Shown: piece after piece, positions 22,571-34,050 of the stretch
Layout of the letters: each line of letters starts with the position of its first letter
Numbering within the stretch: the first letter of the stretch is position 1
Assembly (NCBI GenBank): GCA_033675265.1
Contig: JAUJYZ010001512.1
Location: 686,550-750,549 of the forward strand
Origin: Actinostola sp. cb2023
Taxonomy: Eukaryota > Cnidaria > Anthozoa > Actiniaria > Actinostolidae
Direction of reading: 5' to 3'
Length of the DNA stretch: 64,000 bases
Program-made: the position numbers and the translations under genes
Notes under the pieces: generated by a model
Told to the model about the DNA's origin: nothing
Databases searched by the model: none
The model's input: only the letters and a program-made list of their open reading frames with translations

Positions 22571-23405
22571 AAGTCCTGGCCAATTCACCCACTTCCATTA
22601 CCATGCAGTGCCTGAGTGCTTTAATCATTCAGTGATTAAGTCCTGGCCAATTCACCCACTTCCATTACCATGCAGTGCCTGAGTGCTTTAATCATTCAGT
22701 GATTAAGTCCTGGCCAATTCACCCACTTTCATTACCATTCAGTGCCTGAGTGCTTTAATCATTCAGTGATTAAGTGCTGGCCAATTAACCCACTTCCATT
22801 ACCATGCAGTGCCTGAGTGCTTTAATCATTCAGTGATTAAGTCCTGGCCAATTCACCCACCTTCATTACCATACAGTGCCTGAGTGCTTTAATCATTCAG
22901 TGATTAAGTGCTGGCCAATTAACCCACTTTCATTACCATGCAGTGCCTGAGTGCTTTAATCATTTGATTAAGTGCTGGCCAATTCACCCACACTTTCATT
23001 ACCATTACCATTCAGTGCCTGAGTGCTTTAATCATTCAGTGATTAAGTGCTGGCCAATTAACCCACTTTCATTACCATACAGTGCCTGAGTGCTTTAATC
23101 ATTTGATTAAGTGCTGGCCAATTCACCCACCTTCATTACCATGCAGTGCCTGAGTGCTTTAATCATTTGATTAAGTGCTGGCCAATTCACCCACTTTCAT
23201 TACCATGCAGTGCCTGAGTGCTTTAATCAATCAGTGATTAAGTCCTGGCCAATTCACCCACTTTCATTACCATTCAGTGCCTGAGTGCTTTAATCAATCA
23301 GTGATTAAGTCCTGGCCAATTCACCCACTTTCATTACCATTCAGTGCCTGAGTGCTTTAATCATTCAGTGATTAAGTCCTGGCCAATTCACCCACTTTCA
23401 TTATC
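22571..23405 (+). repeat. 67-bp minisatellite, about 12.5 copies
   Basis: The unit contains AAGTCCTGGCCAATTCACCC, then CATTACCATGCAGTGCCTGAG and TTTAATCATTCAGTGATT. Variants differ by TCC/TGC after AAG, by CAATTAACCC, by loss of CAGTGA in some copies and by one extra CATTAC. Sub-types alternate along the array. There is no long open frame. Confidence 0.95.
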
Positions 23406-26400
23406 ACTGATGGTACAATCATCAGTTCCAAAGTGTAAGCAAATAAAATGGTCTATTTACCTGTAATGTACATGGGGCTCGCTAGTACTACGGTTTGATC
23501 AGTAACTTTGATCAGTAAGCAATTAATTTGCATCTATAGCTATTATAATACATTGTACAGACTGTATATAAACATATATAATAAAACATTAATTTATTGT
23601 AGCGTGCAAATATTACATTACACTTGAACCAGATGATGCGGTGTCCCCCAATGGCATGATGGAAAAATTGTTCATTATTACCGTAATAATTATAATAATC
23701 GTCCCGTAATTACGAATAAGCACCTCTCGACCTCTATATTTGAAATTAGCGCCCCCTCCCATGTCATTAATTGACCACTGAGCAATATAAGGTGGTAATC
23801 AATAAATTATGTTCCTGCTCCATGAATGTACGGGTTTTCGCCTTGTCCATCCTTGTTGCTGTCCCTGTTTTCGTCAATAAAAGTTGTGTTATATCGACTC
23901 AGATTTTGGTATTTTCCAATATAATTAAATAAGCACCCCCTCCCTAATAAGCGTCCCCCCTTGACGTACCCTCGAAAAAATAAAATAAGGCGCTTATTCG
24001 GATCATTATGGTATGAATAATATTACGCATGATATTTATAAATAGATATTCATATCTATACAGTGTATTGTTCTCTTTGTATAATTATATGTGTTTGTAC
24101 AAAATATTGTACATGCCGTTTTTACAAAATCATAGTCATCATGATCATAGACACACAGCTGCACAATTACTTTATTATAGCACTACTGTAAAATACAGTC
24201 AGACGGGAAGTTTGTGGGGATGTGATGGATCCAGAAAGTAACCTATATTTATCTTACTGGAACTGAGCCTACAGGTACAAGGGGGTACAAGTACAAGTCA
24301 ACGCTAGTGATATCTGTTATTTTACGAGGCATCCCCAGACTATCACCAAACGAATACATAGTAAATGCAACAAGGAAATTAATAGATTTAAAAAGTTGAA
24401 CCCGGTTAATACGGACACCATCATCTGAAAAACTAGTCTCCTTCGCATCCGTCTTTAGTTCCGTCACGCAACGCGCTCCCGGCCCACTTCGAAAACGAAA
24501 CGAACATAGTACATGTCACATACAGCACTGAAAATTCCAGATTGAATATTATTATCCGATCCATTCATTCACTCATATTCCGTTAATTTGATATATTTGA
24601 ATGTATGTTGTATAGTTTCTCAGTCTTTTGAGACTGAACGCCTGGGACTATGGCTGTGTTTTAAACTGATTTCAGCTCATAGTCTGGCAAGAACTGACTC
24701 AGTAGTGCCGGTGCTGTGCTACTGATTAGAAGTATAACTGAGGTTTGTTGTTTACACTCGGCCGCATAAACCATCACGCAACATCAACGAATTATATCTT
24801 ACTGAGCTTTATGTTCAAAAAATTAACTTGAAATAATTGTTTCTTACATCAATGCATGCATTATTTTATAAAACAAAACAATAACATATCTATCTATCGA
24901 TATATCGTATAAGTACAATACTTGTTACTGTATCATTTCCGCGGTTGGTGATCCATGAGAGGCAACTTTTCACATACGAGCTCTATAAATCCCTTATTAA
25001 GGCTATAAAGGCATCAAAAACCCGGCAAAAACCCAACATATAGACATCAAAATACTGCCCATGGCCCCAACTATCATTTCAGCGCTTTAGGCTTTATGTG
25101 TTGGATTTGACGCCCTACCTTATAATCCTTCGATTGGAATGCAGAAAGACCACCAACTGATCGGTACAAAAAAAGTACCGATCACCGGGGGGTAAGCCGG
25201 TATCCAAGTCGCTGCGGCTCGTTATGACTCCGCATAGCAACGAACTTTCCCTGCAGTGTTGCTCGTATCTACCGACTTCATCTCACAGTAGATTGTATCA
25301 GGGAGTTTGAACTCATTTACTGACTGATTCAGTGCCGGACTCGGGTAGGCTCAACTCGTCTCTTCAAAAGTGATGTCTATTTTATAGTTCTATATTAGTT
25401 TATTATTATTGTTATTATTATTATTATTTGTTTGTTTTTTGGCTTCAAGTAGAAAAATCAATCCTTGTTTGAACTGATGGTTGGTGATGCTACCTTGGTT
25501 ACCTAGACTTTTTTAGTGTCCATTCGACGGCGCGTTTTTAATGCTATAAAGGCGAAAGAACATCAAGAAATATATGTTAGTTCTATCAGTGATACGTTAT
25601 TTCGCTGAATGGAATCAGTATAGATATATGAATAAAACTGATGCGGTGTATTAGCTGACGTTGGAAATTGAATGTCCTATCGATATGGAGAATCACTAGA
25701 ACAGTTGCGAAGTTAAGGAGTGTCGGTATCTGATTTCTTACATGCGTAACTTTTCCACGACTTCTTTCAATTACACTTTCGAAACTGAGAAGGCGTCGAC
25801 TGTCTATCGTCATTGAGATTAATTGGCAAAATCGGCTCGCTTTGAGTGGAACAGATTCGACTACAACTTAGTTTCCACTCGAACTTTCAACAAATCAACA
25901 AGGTATGTATATATAAGGCTGACATGAATTACACAATGGTCGATATAAGGGTTACCACGGGTATACATGTGCTGCGCTATCCATGCATGGGGTACATGTA
26001 TATATATGGTTGTCGAGCTCAGTGCTGATTTGCTCTGATATACGGTTAATTCATTGCTTTATAGCGAAATTGAAACTCCACCTTACACAGGGCGCAGTTT
26101 TTCAGTTTCAGTTCTGGCATAGGATCGAAAATCGCATTCATTTTTTACAGGGCCCAAAAATTTCCAGAGCATAGAGCCAGTCGACAATTGTTGATCAGCG
26201 GGCTGTCACATCTCCCATGATGCCCTTTTGAAAGTACTGCGATATGGAATGTCATAGCGGAAAAACACAATTAGTACTATTTCTTCAGAATGTAGATTTC
26301 CAAAAGTCAGTATTTGCAATGAGAATTAAATCTTACAAATTATCAAAAATCTGTCATCAAACTCAACCGAAAACTGAATGTTCAAAAGGAGATACAGTTA

Positions 26401-26566
26401 ACTCTCGTTGTGGCGGACATCCTCGGGTCTGATTTTGGTGTCCGTATAAATAACGAAAATTATTTTCAGTAAACTCTCTATAACTTTAGCCAGCCTGGGG
26501 GATCCAGTTCTTGTCCGTAATAGCGGGGTGTCCGCAATGACTGAGGCTCTGTCAGTTTCAGCTTCA
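23406..26566. other. Long spacer without a supported gene
   Basis: An imperfect inverted-repeat unit lies around 23670-24015 (ATTACCGTAATAATTATAATAATC against ATTCGGATCATTATGGTATGAATAAT), with GCGCCCCCTCCC and GCACCCCCTCCC patches inside. A short ATT run is at 25395-25425. The remaining open frames are under 85 codons and unremarkable. Confidence 0.45.
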
Positions 26567-26687
26567 GGGGCGTAGCCAAGGATGTTCCATCAGGAGGGTC
26601 ACACTCCACATCGTTCACCGATCGCGACCCAGAGGAAGGGGGGTCACAGGCACCCTGTGATCTCCCCCTGCCTACGCCTCTGACTGC
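26567..26687. mobile_element. Small CAGGGGCGTAGCC-ended MITE
   Basis: The left end CAGGGGCGTAGCCAAGG and the right end CCTGCCTACGCCTCTG are imperfect complements around about 120 bp. A related unit lies at 29.21-29.30 kb. Ends of the CAGGGGCGTAG type are common on hAT-like non-autonomous elements. Confidence 0.6.
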
Positions 26688-26739
26688 TTTCATTTCACAT
26701 TACATCAGTTTAATATTATAAGATTGTAATTAGTTTTGA

Positions 26740-27274
<535 letters not shown>

Positions 27275-27484
27275 GTAGTATTAATGGTGTGAAGCAACAA
27301 TGATATTGATACTATATATTGGAAAAAGAACGAACTTAAAAATTTTTTTCAAAACTTTGGTCAGTACGTAAAAACATTTTGCCACTAGGCAAGATTGCGT
27401 GACTTTGTCCAATAAGAATAAAGCATTAGAACACTTAGTGCATGGATTGATTAACCCGAAATCGAACATTCTGTAGTTGCAATT

Positions 27485-30280
27485 ATGACTTCAACAATGG
27501 CAAATCGTCAAAATTGGCACAAAAAATCGCGCGAAGCTTGGACTAATTGGAAGCCACCTCATGTAAGAGCTCTTAATTAATTAACACTTAGTATCAAGAA
27601 AGCTTTTTATTGAGTTCTTAATACTTGTTTCTTGTAGCTAAGTGACTTCGCTGTAACTCCTGCGTTTGCTTACAATATCGCTCGATTTTACCCGAGTTCT
27701 CGGAGAACCCAAGACAAAGATCTTTGTGTAAAGTTAATGCAAAATCTTGGTCTTTCATCTGATCCAGTAGCCTGGTACAGTACAAATAGAACAGGTATTA
27801 AACTTACCAACAGTCAGTATTAAATTGAGACACAATTGTGGTTACGACCAATTCAAGGACAAATGCTTGTTTATTTTACAGGTAGAAAACACAAGAAAAC
27901 TACTCTACCAAGACCACCAAGTGCACCACCAAGATTACGAGCTATGGAGAGCTTTTCTCAAAACCCTGACGAGTTTTATATGACTTCGCACAAGAAAGAG
28001 TACGATGGACTTCGAGGAACTCCGGCTGAAAACGCTAGGTAGCCATAGAAACGAACCATGCTATGAATAATAAATCAGTGAAATTTATATGCCTTGTTTT
28101 TAAATCATTTTAGACCACAATCCGCCAAATTGTTCCCAAATCGAGTGAATGATGAAGACACAACTTATCACAAAGAGTTTTGTGAGAAAAAAAGCAAGAA
28201 AGTCGAGGAGATAAGAACTGGAACTGCTTCTGGAGCACGACGAAATAATCCACATCCTTCTGAGGTTTGTATACAATTAGGTTTCTAAATTATTTATTTT
28301 TTTCTTATAAAAGGACAAGTTCACAGTGTTTTCCAGTTGCTAAGTTATATTTTTAAAGCAAGAAATATGCTATTTCCGTTTAAGTACCTTATATCGGACT
28401 TACAATTCGTGGAAAAGCTGCGATGGCCGAGTGGTTAAGGCGTTGGACTTGAAATCCAATGGGATCTTCCCGCGCAGGTTCGAACCCTGCTCGCAGCGGA
28501 TGTTAATATATTTTTTAATTTTTTTTCTTCTTCTTTTTCTTCTTTCTAATTTATTTTTTAACTTTTATTTTAAATATCGGTAAATAAGAATATTTTTAAA
28601 TGGTATTTTAATTTCTTCAACCATATCTAGGCATTTATGATTTGGAAGTTCCCTGGTAGGAACCTTCCAGCTCTTGATCCAGCTGAATATAGCACTGAAA
28701 ACATGGAAGAGATCACATATGATCAGCTAAAAAGTACCTATCAAAATGACTACACTGGCATTCCGCAAGGTGAAGATATGTTGTACTATTTTTATACATG
28801 CATATACAATAAATTTTTAAAATTACATTTGTGAAAAAAATTATAATAAAAAATATTTTTTTCTTCTTCTTGACAACAGGGGTTCAAATACAGACAGTAT
28901 TTGATGGAGACCTTCGTGAACACCTTCCCAAACCTCCATATACTCTAGACTCTACATCCCGTTATAGTTACCAAAAACCCGATGTGTATAATGAACTGCA
29001 ATGTAACTTGTCACGTTATGGTTGCAACAAGAATAAATACAAAGCAACTATGGGAGCAGGTTAGCAGCAGTTAATCTAATCTCTGTCTATTAGTAGAACA
29101 CTGTTATCTGAACCTTGTGATTTTATTGAGGACTCTGTGATATATATCTCTCAAATAGAAATATATATGCCTTGGATTTGAACATCTTGGATTTGGCCCT
29201 TAAATTATATTCAGGGGCGTAGGCAGGGGGGATTGGGGTTGGTGGTGAACAATATGGAGTGTGACCCCCCCAATGGAAAATCCTGGCTACGCCCCCCTTA
29301 TATTTCATGTCCCTTGAGTGTTTGAGATAGTGGGGTTGCACTGTAATAACAGACTAACATTGTTGTAATATGCTAATATTTATTATCCATTGACTTACGT
29401 GATGTCACTCACATTATAAAAAAGATGAGGGGAACTTGTAATGTCACACAAGTCAATGAATAATAATTAGCATATTATAATTATTAGCATATTGCAAACA
29501 AAATACTGCTTTTTTGTACGTGAAATAAGTGTCACAAAGCTAATAGTTAGTTTTATTTGTCTTCACTTTAGTTCCTACTGTCTCTGCAACTTCGCCTCAA
29601 ATGCATCTTTTAGGGAGAACAGTATACAGAGATCAGTATCAGGAAGTCCTGTCAAAGGTAAGCTAAGTTATAATTAATATAGCACATGCACATGAAACAA
29701 AATGGGTACAGGTATGTGCAGCAAGGGTTTTGTATCACAATGCAGCTCCATAACCCAGATCGGTTCCCACTTATTGTAAAACTGGACCCAGATCGTGTCC
29801 CTTTTTTTTTAACGAATCCTTAAATATTCCCAGAGTAGCTCTTACACTAACCATGAGTGTATCCAAAATAGCTTCACACTGACCCAGACTGAATCCCACT
29901 ACGCACAACCATTACAGCAATAATGGCAGTGCTACCCTGCAGGTTAACATGTGCACCACTAAAATAGACAATTTTATTATTGATTATCTATTTAACTTTT
30001 CTAGTTAAATGGAGATAATAAGATTCGTCATAAATCAGGACCAATCCCTGCTTTAGAGGAGTTTTTAAGGAGTGCAAACAAACAAGGTAAAGGCATTGAA
30101 AAATCAGAAAAATCTGTATTTACCATGGTATGATTCAATGAAAGTAAACTAACAATAAATTACATTTCTATCTATTTAGAAAAGGATGCTTTGGTGAAGG
30201 AATTAACTCAGATCGCAAGAAATGACAACAGAGAAACTAAAAATCCAAAACGGTTTTCTAACTATACAGGACCTTCTTAA
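27485..30280 (+). CDS. TEX26: TEX26-like protein, 9 exons, 376 aa
   Basis: Coding exons: 27485-27562, 27638-27794, 27882-28038, 28114-28264, 28631-28769, 28880-29059, 29572-29657, 30005-30086, 30180-30280. All junctions are GT-AG and the phases agree, giving 1131 bp. The match to vertebrate testis-expressed protein 26, from memory of the family, rests on IRTGTASGARRN...FMIWKFP, on ELQCNLSRYGC followed by VPTVSAT...H, and on TVYRDQYQEVLSK near the end. The N-terminal part (PSAPPRLRAMESF, DEFYMTSHKKEYD) is animal-like but less conserved. TEX26 relatives are associated with testis and cilia or flagella; an axonemal role is inferred. AATAAA at 30320-30325 is a likely poly(A) signal. Introns are 75-512 bp; intron 4 carries a tRNA gene and intron 6 a small MITE. 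The frame is fully intact. Confidence 0.85.
28417..28498 (+). tRNA. tRNA-Ser (anticodon TGA)
   Basis: An 82-nt cloverleaf. Acceptor arms GCTGCGA and TCGCAGC pair perfectly over 7 bp with G as discriminator. The A box is TGGCCGAGTGG. The anticodon stem TTGGA/TCCAA encloses the loop CTTGAAA, so the anticodon is TGA (28450-28452). A long variable arm typical of serine tRNAs follows, and the B box is GGTTCGAACCC. T runs from 28511 can serve as pol III terminators. There is no intron and no encoded CCA. It sits inside intron 4 of the TEX26-like gene on the same strand. Confidence 0.97.
29213..29300. mobile_element. Small CAGGGGCGTAGGC-ended MITE in intron 6
   Basis: CAGGGGCGTAGGCAGGGGGG at the left is mirrored by CCTGGCTACGCCCCC at the right. 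GGAGTGTGACCCCCCC inside resembles the GGGTCACACTCC part of the 26.57 kb copy. Confidence 0.6.
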
Positions 30281-30655
30281 CAGTCTCAATCCAAACAATA
30301 CATTGAATGATTACGCACCAATAAAAATGGAGCATGTTTAATATTTATAAAATTGTTTTTTACACTATAATTATCAATATAGTTCTACATTTACCTATAA
30401 TACATATATCCTATACTATCTGTTATTTGTCACTGGAGAAATACAACATACTGCACTGCTCTGTTATACGACTGTATAATTTTGAATAATGATTATATCT
30501 AAGCAAAACATTGAATATGACTACATTTACATTGTGTATGGCATTTGACATTTAAAGTTAACTTGGGACTGAATCTATATAAGAATGGCTGCAGCTTCAA
30601 CATTATAAGCAGACACAAAAAAACTGCAAGTTTGACTCTGCTTTACTTTTAAAGA

Positions 30656-30852
30656 TAGAGTGGTCTTCGTATGAGTGGGAAGCAGTTTTTACAGTACAGT
30701 TCATGATGTGCAATGACCATGCCATGTCCAAGCATTCTGATTGGTTGAGAAATGATTTTGCGCACTGTGATTGGTTGAACAGATGTCTTCGATTCCATAC
30801 CATGACCTTAACTCTGTGCAAAGGTTTCCCACTCATACAAAAACGACTCTAT
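30656..30852. mobile_element. MITE of the GTCGTTTTCGTA family, copy 2
   Basis: The left end TAGAGTGGTCTTCGTATGAG and the right end CTCATACAAAAACGACTCTA are inverted. It lies in the interval between the convergent TEX26-like and EXPERA genes. The inner repeats CTGATTGGTTGA and GTGATTGGTTGAAC are a short direct duplication. Confidence 0.75.
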
Positions 30853-30920
30853 TACCTGCAGTCCTATACACTTCACAAAAGAACCAACTGAAGAAAGTCT
30901 AGTTATTGGAGATTCAACTG

Positions 30921-31085
30921 GTAGTTTCCTGGCCATGGTCCCAAGTGTTCAAAGAATGGATAGTACTATCTGTCAGATAAATCTTTATTCAGTGGATAAA
31001 TAGATGCTGTTACAGCATTCAATAAATTTATCCACTGGATAAGGATTTATCAATGGATAACACTATCCACTCTTTGAACAAGTTT
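30921..31085. mobile_element. Palindromic GGATAA-type MITE
   Basis: GTTCAAAGAATGGATAGTAC on the left faces AACACTATCCACTCTTTGAAC on the right. The inner TTTATTCAGTGGATAAATAG faces ATTTATCCACTGGATAAGGA. A related palindrome is at 49.36-49.47 kb. Confidence 0.75.
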
Positions 31086-31133
31086 ACTGGAACCTGGGCA
31101 TTTGAAGACAGTCTGTAGAAAGCGACAAATGAA

Positions 31134-33189
31134 TTAATTTTTCTTTTGTTTGGATTGTTCATTAACAATGAGACATGCTACCTTCCTAATCAATGAGATC
31201 ATACAAAACAGAGGCAAAACAATCCACACCCCATTAGGTGCGATATACAAGAACAGGTACTTTGACCATGAAACTGCTCCAATGAACTCATCACCATAAC
31301 ACAGCTTTGATGACATCAGGAAGTACAGCACAGTTTTGGACCATGTCATTGTTGACACTACCAGTGCTAAAAGTGGCGTTAGAACAGAGGATCGTGTGTG
31401 CTACAAAACAAATAAACGCTGAAGGTGAAAAATCATTTCCAAATGATTTAGTATTTACAGTGTATATCAATCCCAATGAACAGTAAGTATATAGTACACT
31501 TTAGTCATGAACTTTTCACAAGACTTTAAATTTTTGCAAAATTTGATGATGCAAAATAAAAGTGTTGCCAAAATGTGTCTTTTTCCTTAGGTACACAGTA
31601 TCTTTTATCTTACAGCCAAAAGGGAGCTCTAGCTAATTTAATTGTTGCAATAATTGCAGATCGTTGTTGTTAAATATTGTATACCATTAGCAATAATTTT
31701 GTTGTGAAAATTTAGAATGAAATAATTGTGAAAATAAAGTGACCTACATGTATCTACTATTTACACAAAATCATGAAATTAAGGTGTTGTGAGAATATGG
31801 TCCAACTGAGCCCATGGGAGGTAGGGCTACTCTAGCTGCCTGCAACAATATTGCAACTCTGAACTCTCCGAGTTCCCCTGTTATTTAATGTTTATTTCAT
31901 AAACGGCTGTGTACAGTATACATAGAAAGTCTTACCAGAATCAGAGTAATAAGGTTGATGAACACTTCAACCAAATTCATCCTACATATTAAACAAATAA
32001 CAAGCATAATTATACAAGTTTTTAAATTTGTTTATTTCCGAGTTTGCATCAGGCTATGCAAACTCGGAAAAACGTTTTATATTTCTTTTATAAAATAAAT
32101 AAAACTGTAACGTCATTACTGTGTTTGCATAGGCTGAAAACACTGGTAACAGCCAATCAGATCACAGAGATTTCTCAATGTATTTTATGAACATGTATGA
32201 AATTTGTAACAGACTTACCAAGTTTGACCAATCACAAAGCCATCTTTCAAATCTGCATATCTTGTGTCAATTTCAGTGTATATATTGTCTGCAAATAAAC
32301 AAATACCAGGGAGGTGATGTTATGAAGATGTATGGACGTCATAACCCTAATTGCTTGGTTTCAATGTCATTATTTGCCTTCAAATGACGGGCAAACGCTG
32401 CCCTCCATGTGCTATCAAGCAGAGAGTATTCTATTGGAAAGGTGCAATAGACCTTATGCATAATGACGTAATGTGACTACAACTACCAGAATGCTTTGCA
32501 CATCTTCTTTTGTGAGATGATTAGTACCCGGCTTTGTCTTAGTGAAACGTGAATTGTTTATTAAACATTGCTTGGCAGCAAAAACTGAATTACGTAAATT
32601 TACAATTGAATGAATTAAAAACATACCTCACGAACGAATAAAAATCTGGGGAAAAAAGAAAATTCGCAAAGCATTCTGGTAGTTGTAGCCACATTACGTC
32701 ATTATGCATAAGGCAGCTGATGAAAATTCCTCACGAGACCAGAAATGACCTCTAAGTCTAATGAAATCAAGCAATATGTAAAGGAACTCAAGTTTTATTA
32801 AAAACAATGCATTTTCAATCTGTTTAATTGTTTTGTTTGTTCAAAGAGAAAGGTGTTGTGATCCAATCAGCATGCTTCAAATTAGTATAAAGACAACGTA
32901 CTGCAATGCAGGTCTCAAATTCTAGTAAACACTAAACACTTACGGTAATAAACACTAGCAGTAGCACTATAACTTAATTATAAAGCATAAAAACAGTGCA
33001 AGAAGCAACGCATTATTTTATGGACATTATACAGATGTACTTACAATAGCTTACGAGATAGTTCAAATCACCTCCAACCAGTGTACGAGGCCTAAACAAA
33101 ACAAATAAAGTATCTATCGTACACACGACAGAGGAAATTGCAAGCCATAAAGCAATCCAAAAGGGAAGCTTGCAATGTGTATCCGCCAT
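31134..33189 (-). CDS. EXPERA-domain (emopamil-binding-like) membrane protein, 4 exons, 175 aa
   Basis: Minus-strand exons in order: 33189-33045, 32288-32219, 31981-31936, 31400-31134. GT-AG sites and phases agree, giving 528 bp with stop. The start ATG at 33189 has a strong context (AAAAATGGC). Four hydrophobic segments span the protein, as in EBP/TMEM97/TM6SF relatives. Family landmarks: VLFRPRTLVGGDLNYLVSYY after helix 1, an acidic pair EIDTRYADL, the helix-2 glutamate in WMNLVEVFIN, SKTVLYF, and IAPNGVWIVLP, where N and W match the positions lining the EBP sterol pocket. The C-terminus is lysine-rich (QSKQKKN), a possible ER-retrieval signal. It probably sits in the ER membrane with a sterol-isomerase or lipid-binding role; the exact subfamily is uncertain. 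Intron 1 hosts a nested MITE. The gene converges on the TEX26-like gene. Confidence 0.85.
32370..32775. mobile_element. Transposon fragment interrupted by a MITE (nested)
   Basis: Flanks at about 32370-32451 and 32714-32775 are the reverse complement of the 282-412 region of the first transposon (CAGAGAGTATTCTATTGG and CAGCTGATGAAAATTCCTCA). In between, 32452-32713 is a 262-bp MITE with ends CCTTATGCATAATGACGTAA and TTACGTCATTATGCATAAGG, whose inverted repeats extend through CTACAACTACCAGAATGC. Uninterrupted relatives at 340 bp, 37.91 kb and 59.84 kb show the empty site. Confidence 0.85.
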
Positions 33190-33540
33190 TTTTAGAAGAA
33201 ATTCAGAAGGTGACGTCACATAACTAAATATCTCTACGGGGGGGAGGGGGGGGGGGGGTAATTAATAAGTATTCTGACACCTCAGTAGTTTTTTACCGGA
33301 AAATAATATCTACGAAAGAAATATATTCCAGTGACACATAAAAGCAGTCTTCCGCAATATTTTCCTGCCAGCTAAAGTACTAAATAGAAAACGCGTGCAA
33401 ACACATGCCCCTCTGGGAGGGGGAAATGCATCTTGGCGCGAAACATTGAAGAGGTTTCCTGGCGCTTGACGCGTGTGCGCCATCTGAGTGCCGCCGCCAT
33501 AAACACGGGCCAAACTTACAAAGTGAGTAATACTCGTAGT
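33190..33540. promoter_or_regulatory. Probable promoter region upstream of the EXPERA gene
   Basis: The segment holds a poly-G run (33239-33258) and a GC- and CpG-richer patch at 33400-33510 (ACGCGTG, GGCGCGAAAC, GCGTGTGCGCC). On the minus strand an ATG with a strong context (GTTTATGGCGGC) at about 33503 opens a short frame starting MAAALRWRTRVKRQ, which might be an alternative first exon or a neighbour's start. This is inference only. Confidence 0.3.
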
Positions 33541-33859
33541 ACGTAGACGGTTTACAATGTCCTACTTCATTTTATCGGTAACTAGTACATATCTTACAAC
33601 CCACATACCAGTTGTATTATACTAAAATCCGTCTATTTTCTACTGCTCGTTTGCAGGAGCCCGTTTATGTGTTGTGACTCACTAGGGACATTGCATGCTG
33701 TCCGATCGGTTATCCTAATAATAATAATAATTTTGCTGTTTCTCTTCTAGGCTATCTTACAGGCTTCGTCTGTGTTGCCTGTTACCAGTATTTTCAGCAC
33801 ATTTCCAACACAAGGTAAAAAGAAAACGATTACAAGTTGTTTAGTGACTGTTAGTTTTC

Positions 33860-33930
33860 AGTGGAGGGGAGGGGGAGGGGAGGGGAGGGGAGGAGAGGGG
33901 AGGGGAAGGAAGGGGGAAGGGTGGGATGTT
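33860..33930 (+). repeat. GGGGA purine microsatellite
   Basis: Imperfect GGGGA repeats (GGAGGGGAGGGG type), purine only on the plus strand. Confidence 0.85.
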
Positions 33931-33943
33931 TGGTGATTAAAAG

Positions 33944-34050
33944 ATGGTCGTTTTCGAATGAGTGGGAAACCTACGATACGCAACGGAGTTATGAACGGTA
34001 CGGCATGAACTGTGCCGTAACTACTTCCCACTCATACGAAAACGACTCTA
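33944..34050. mobile_element. MITE of the GTCGTTTTCGTA family, copy 3
   Basis: GGTCGTTTTCGAATGAGTGGG on the left is the complement of CCCACTCATACGAAAACGAC on the right, ending next to CTCTA. The inside is palindromic around GGTACGGCATGAACTGTGCC. Confidence 0.8.

Noticed and set aside
22571..23405. CRISPR array or centromeric satellite
   Set aside because: There are no spacers and only about 12 copies of a 67-bp unit; an ordinary minisatellite.
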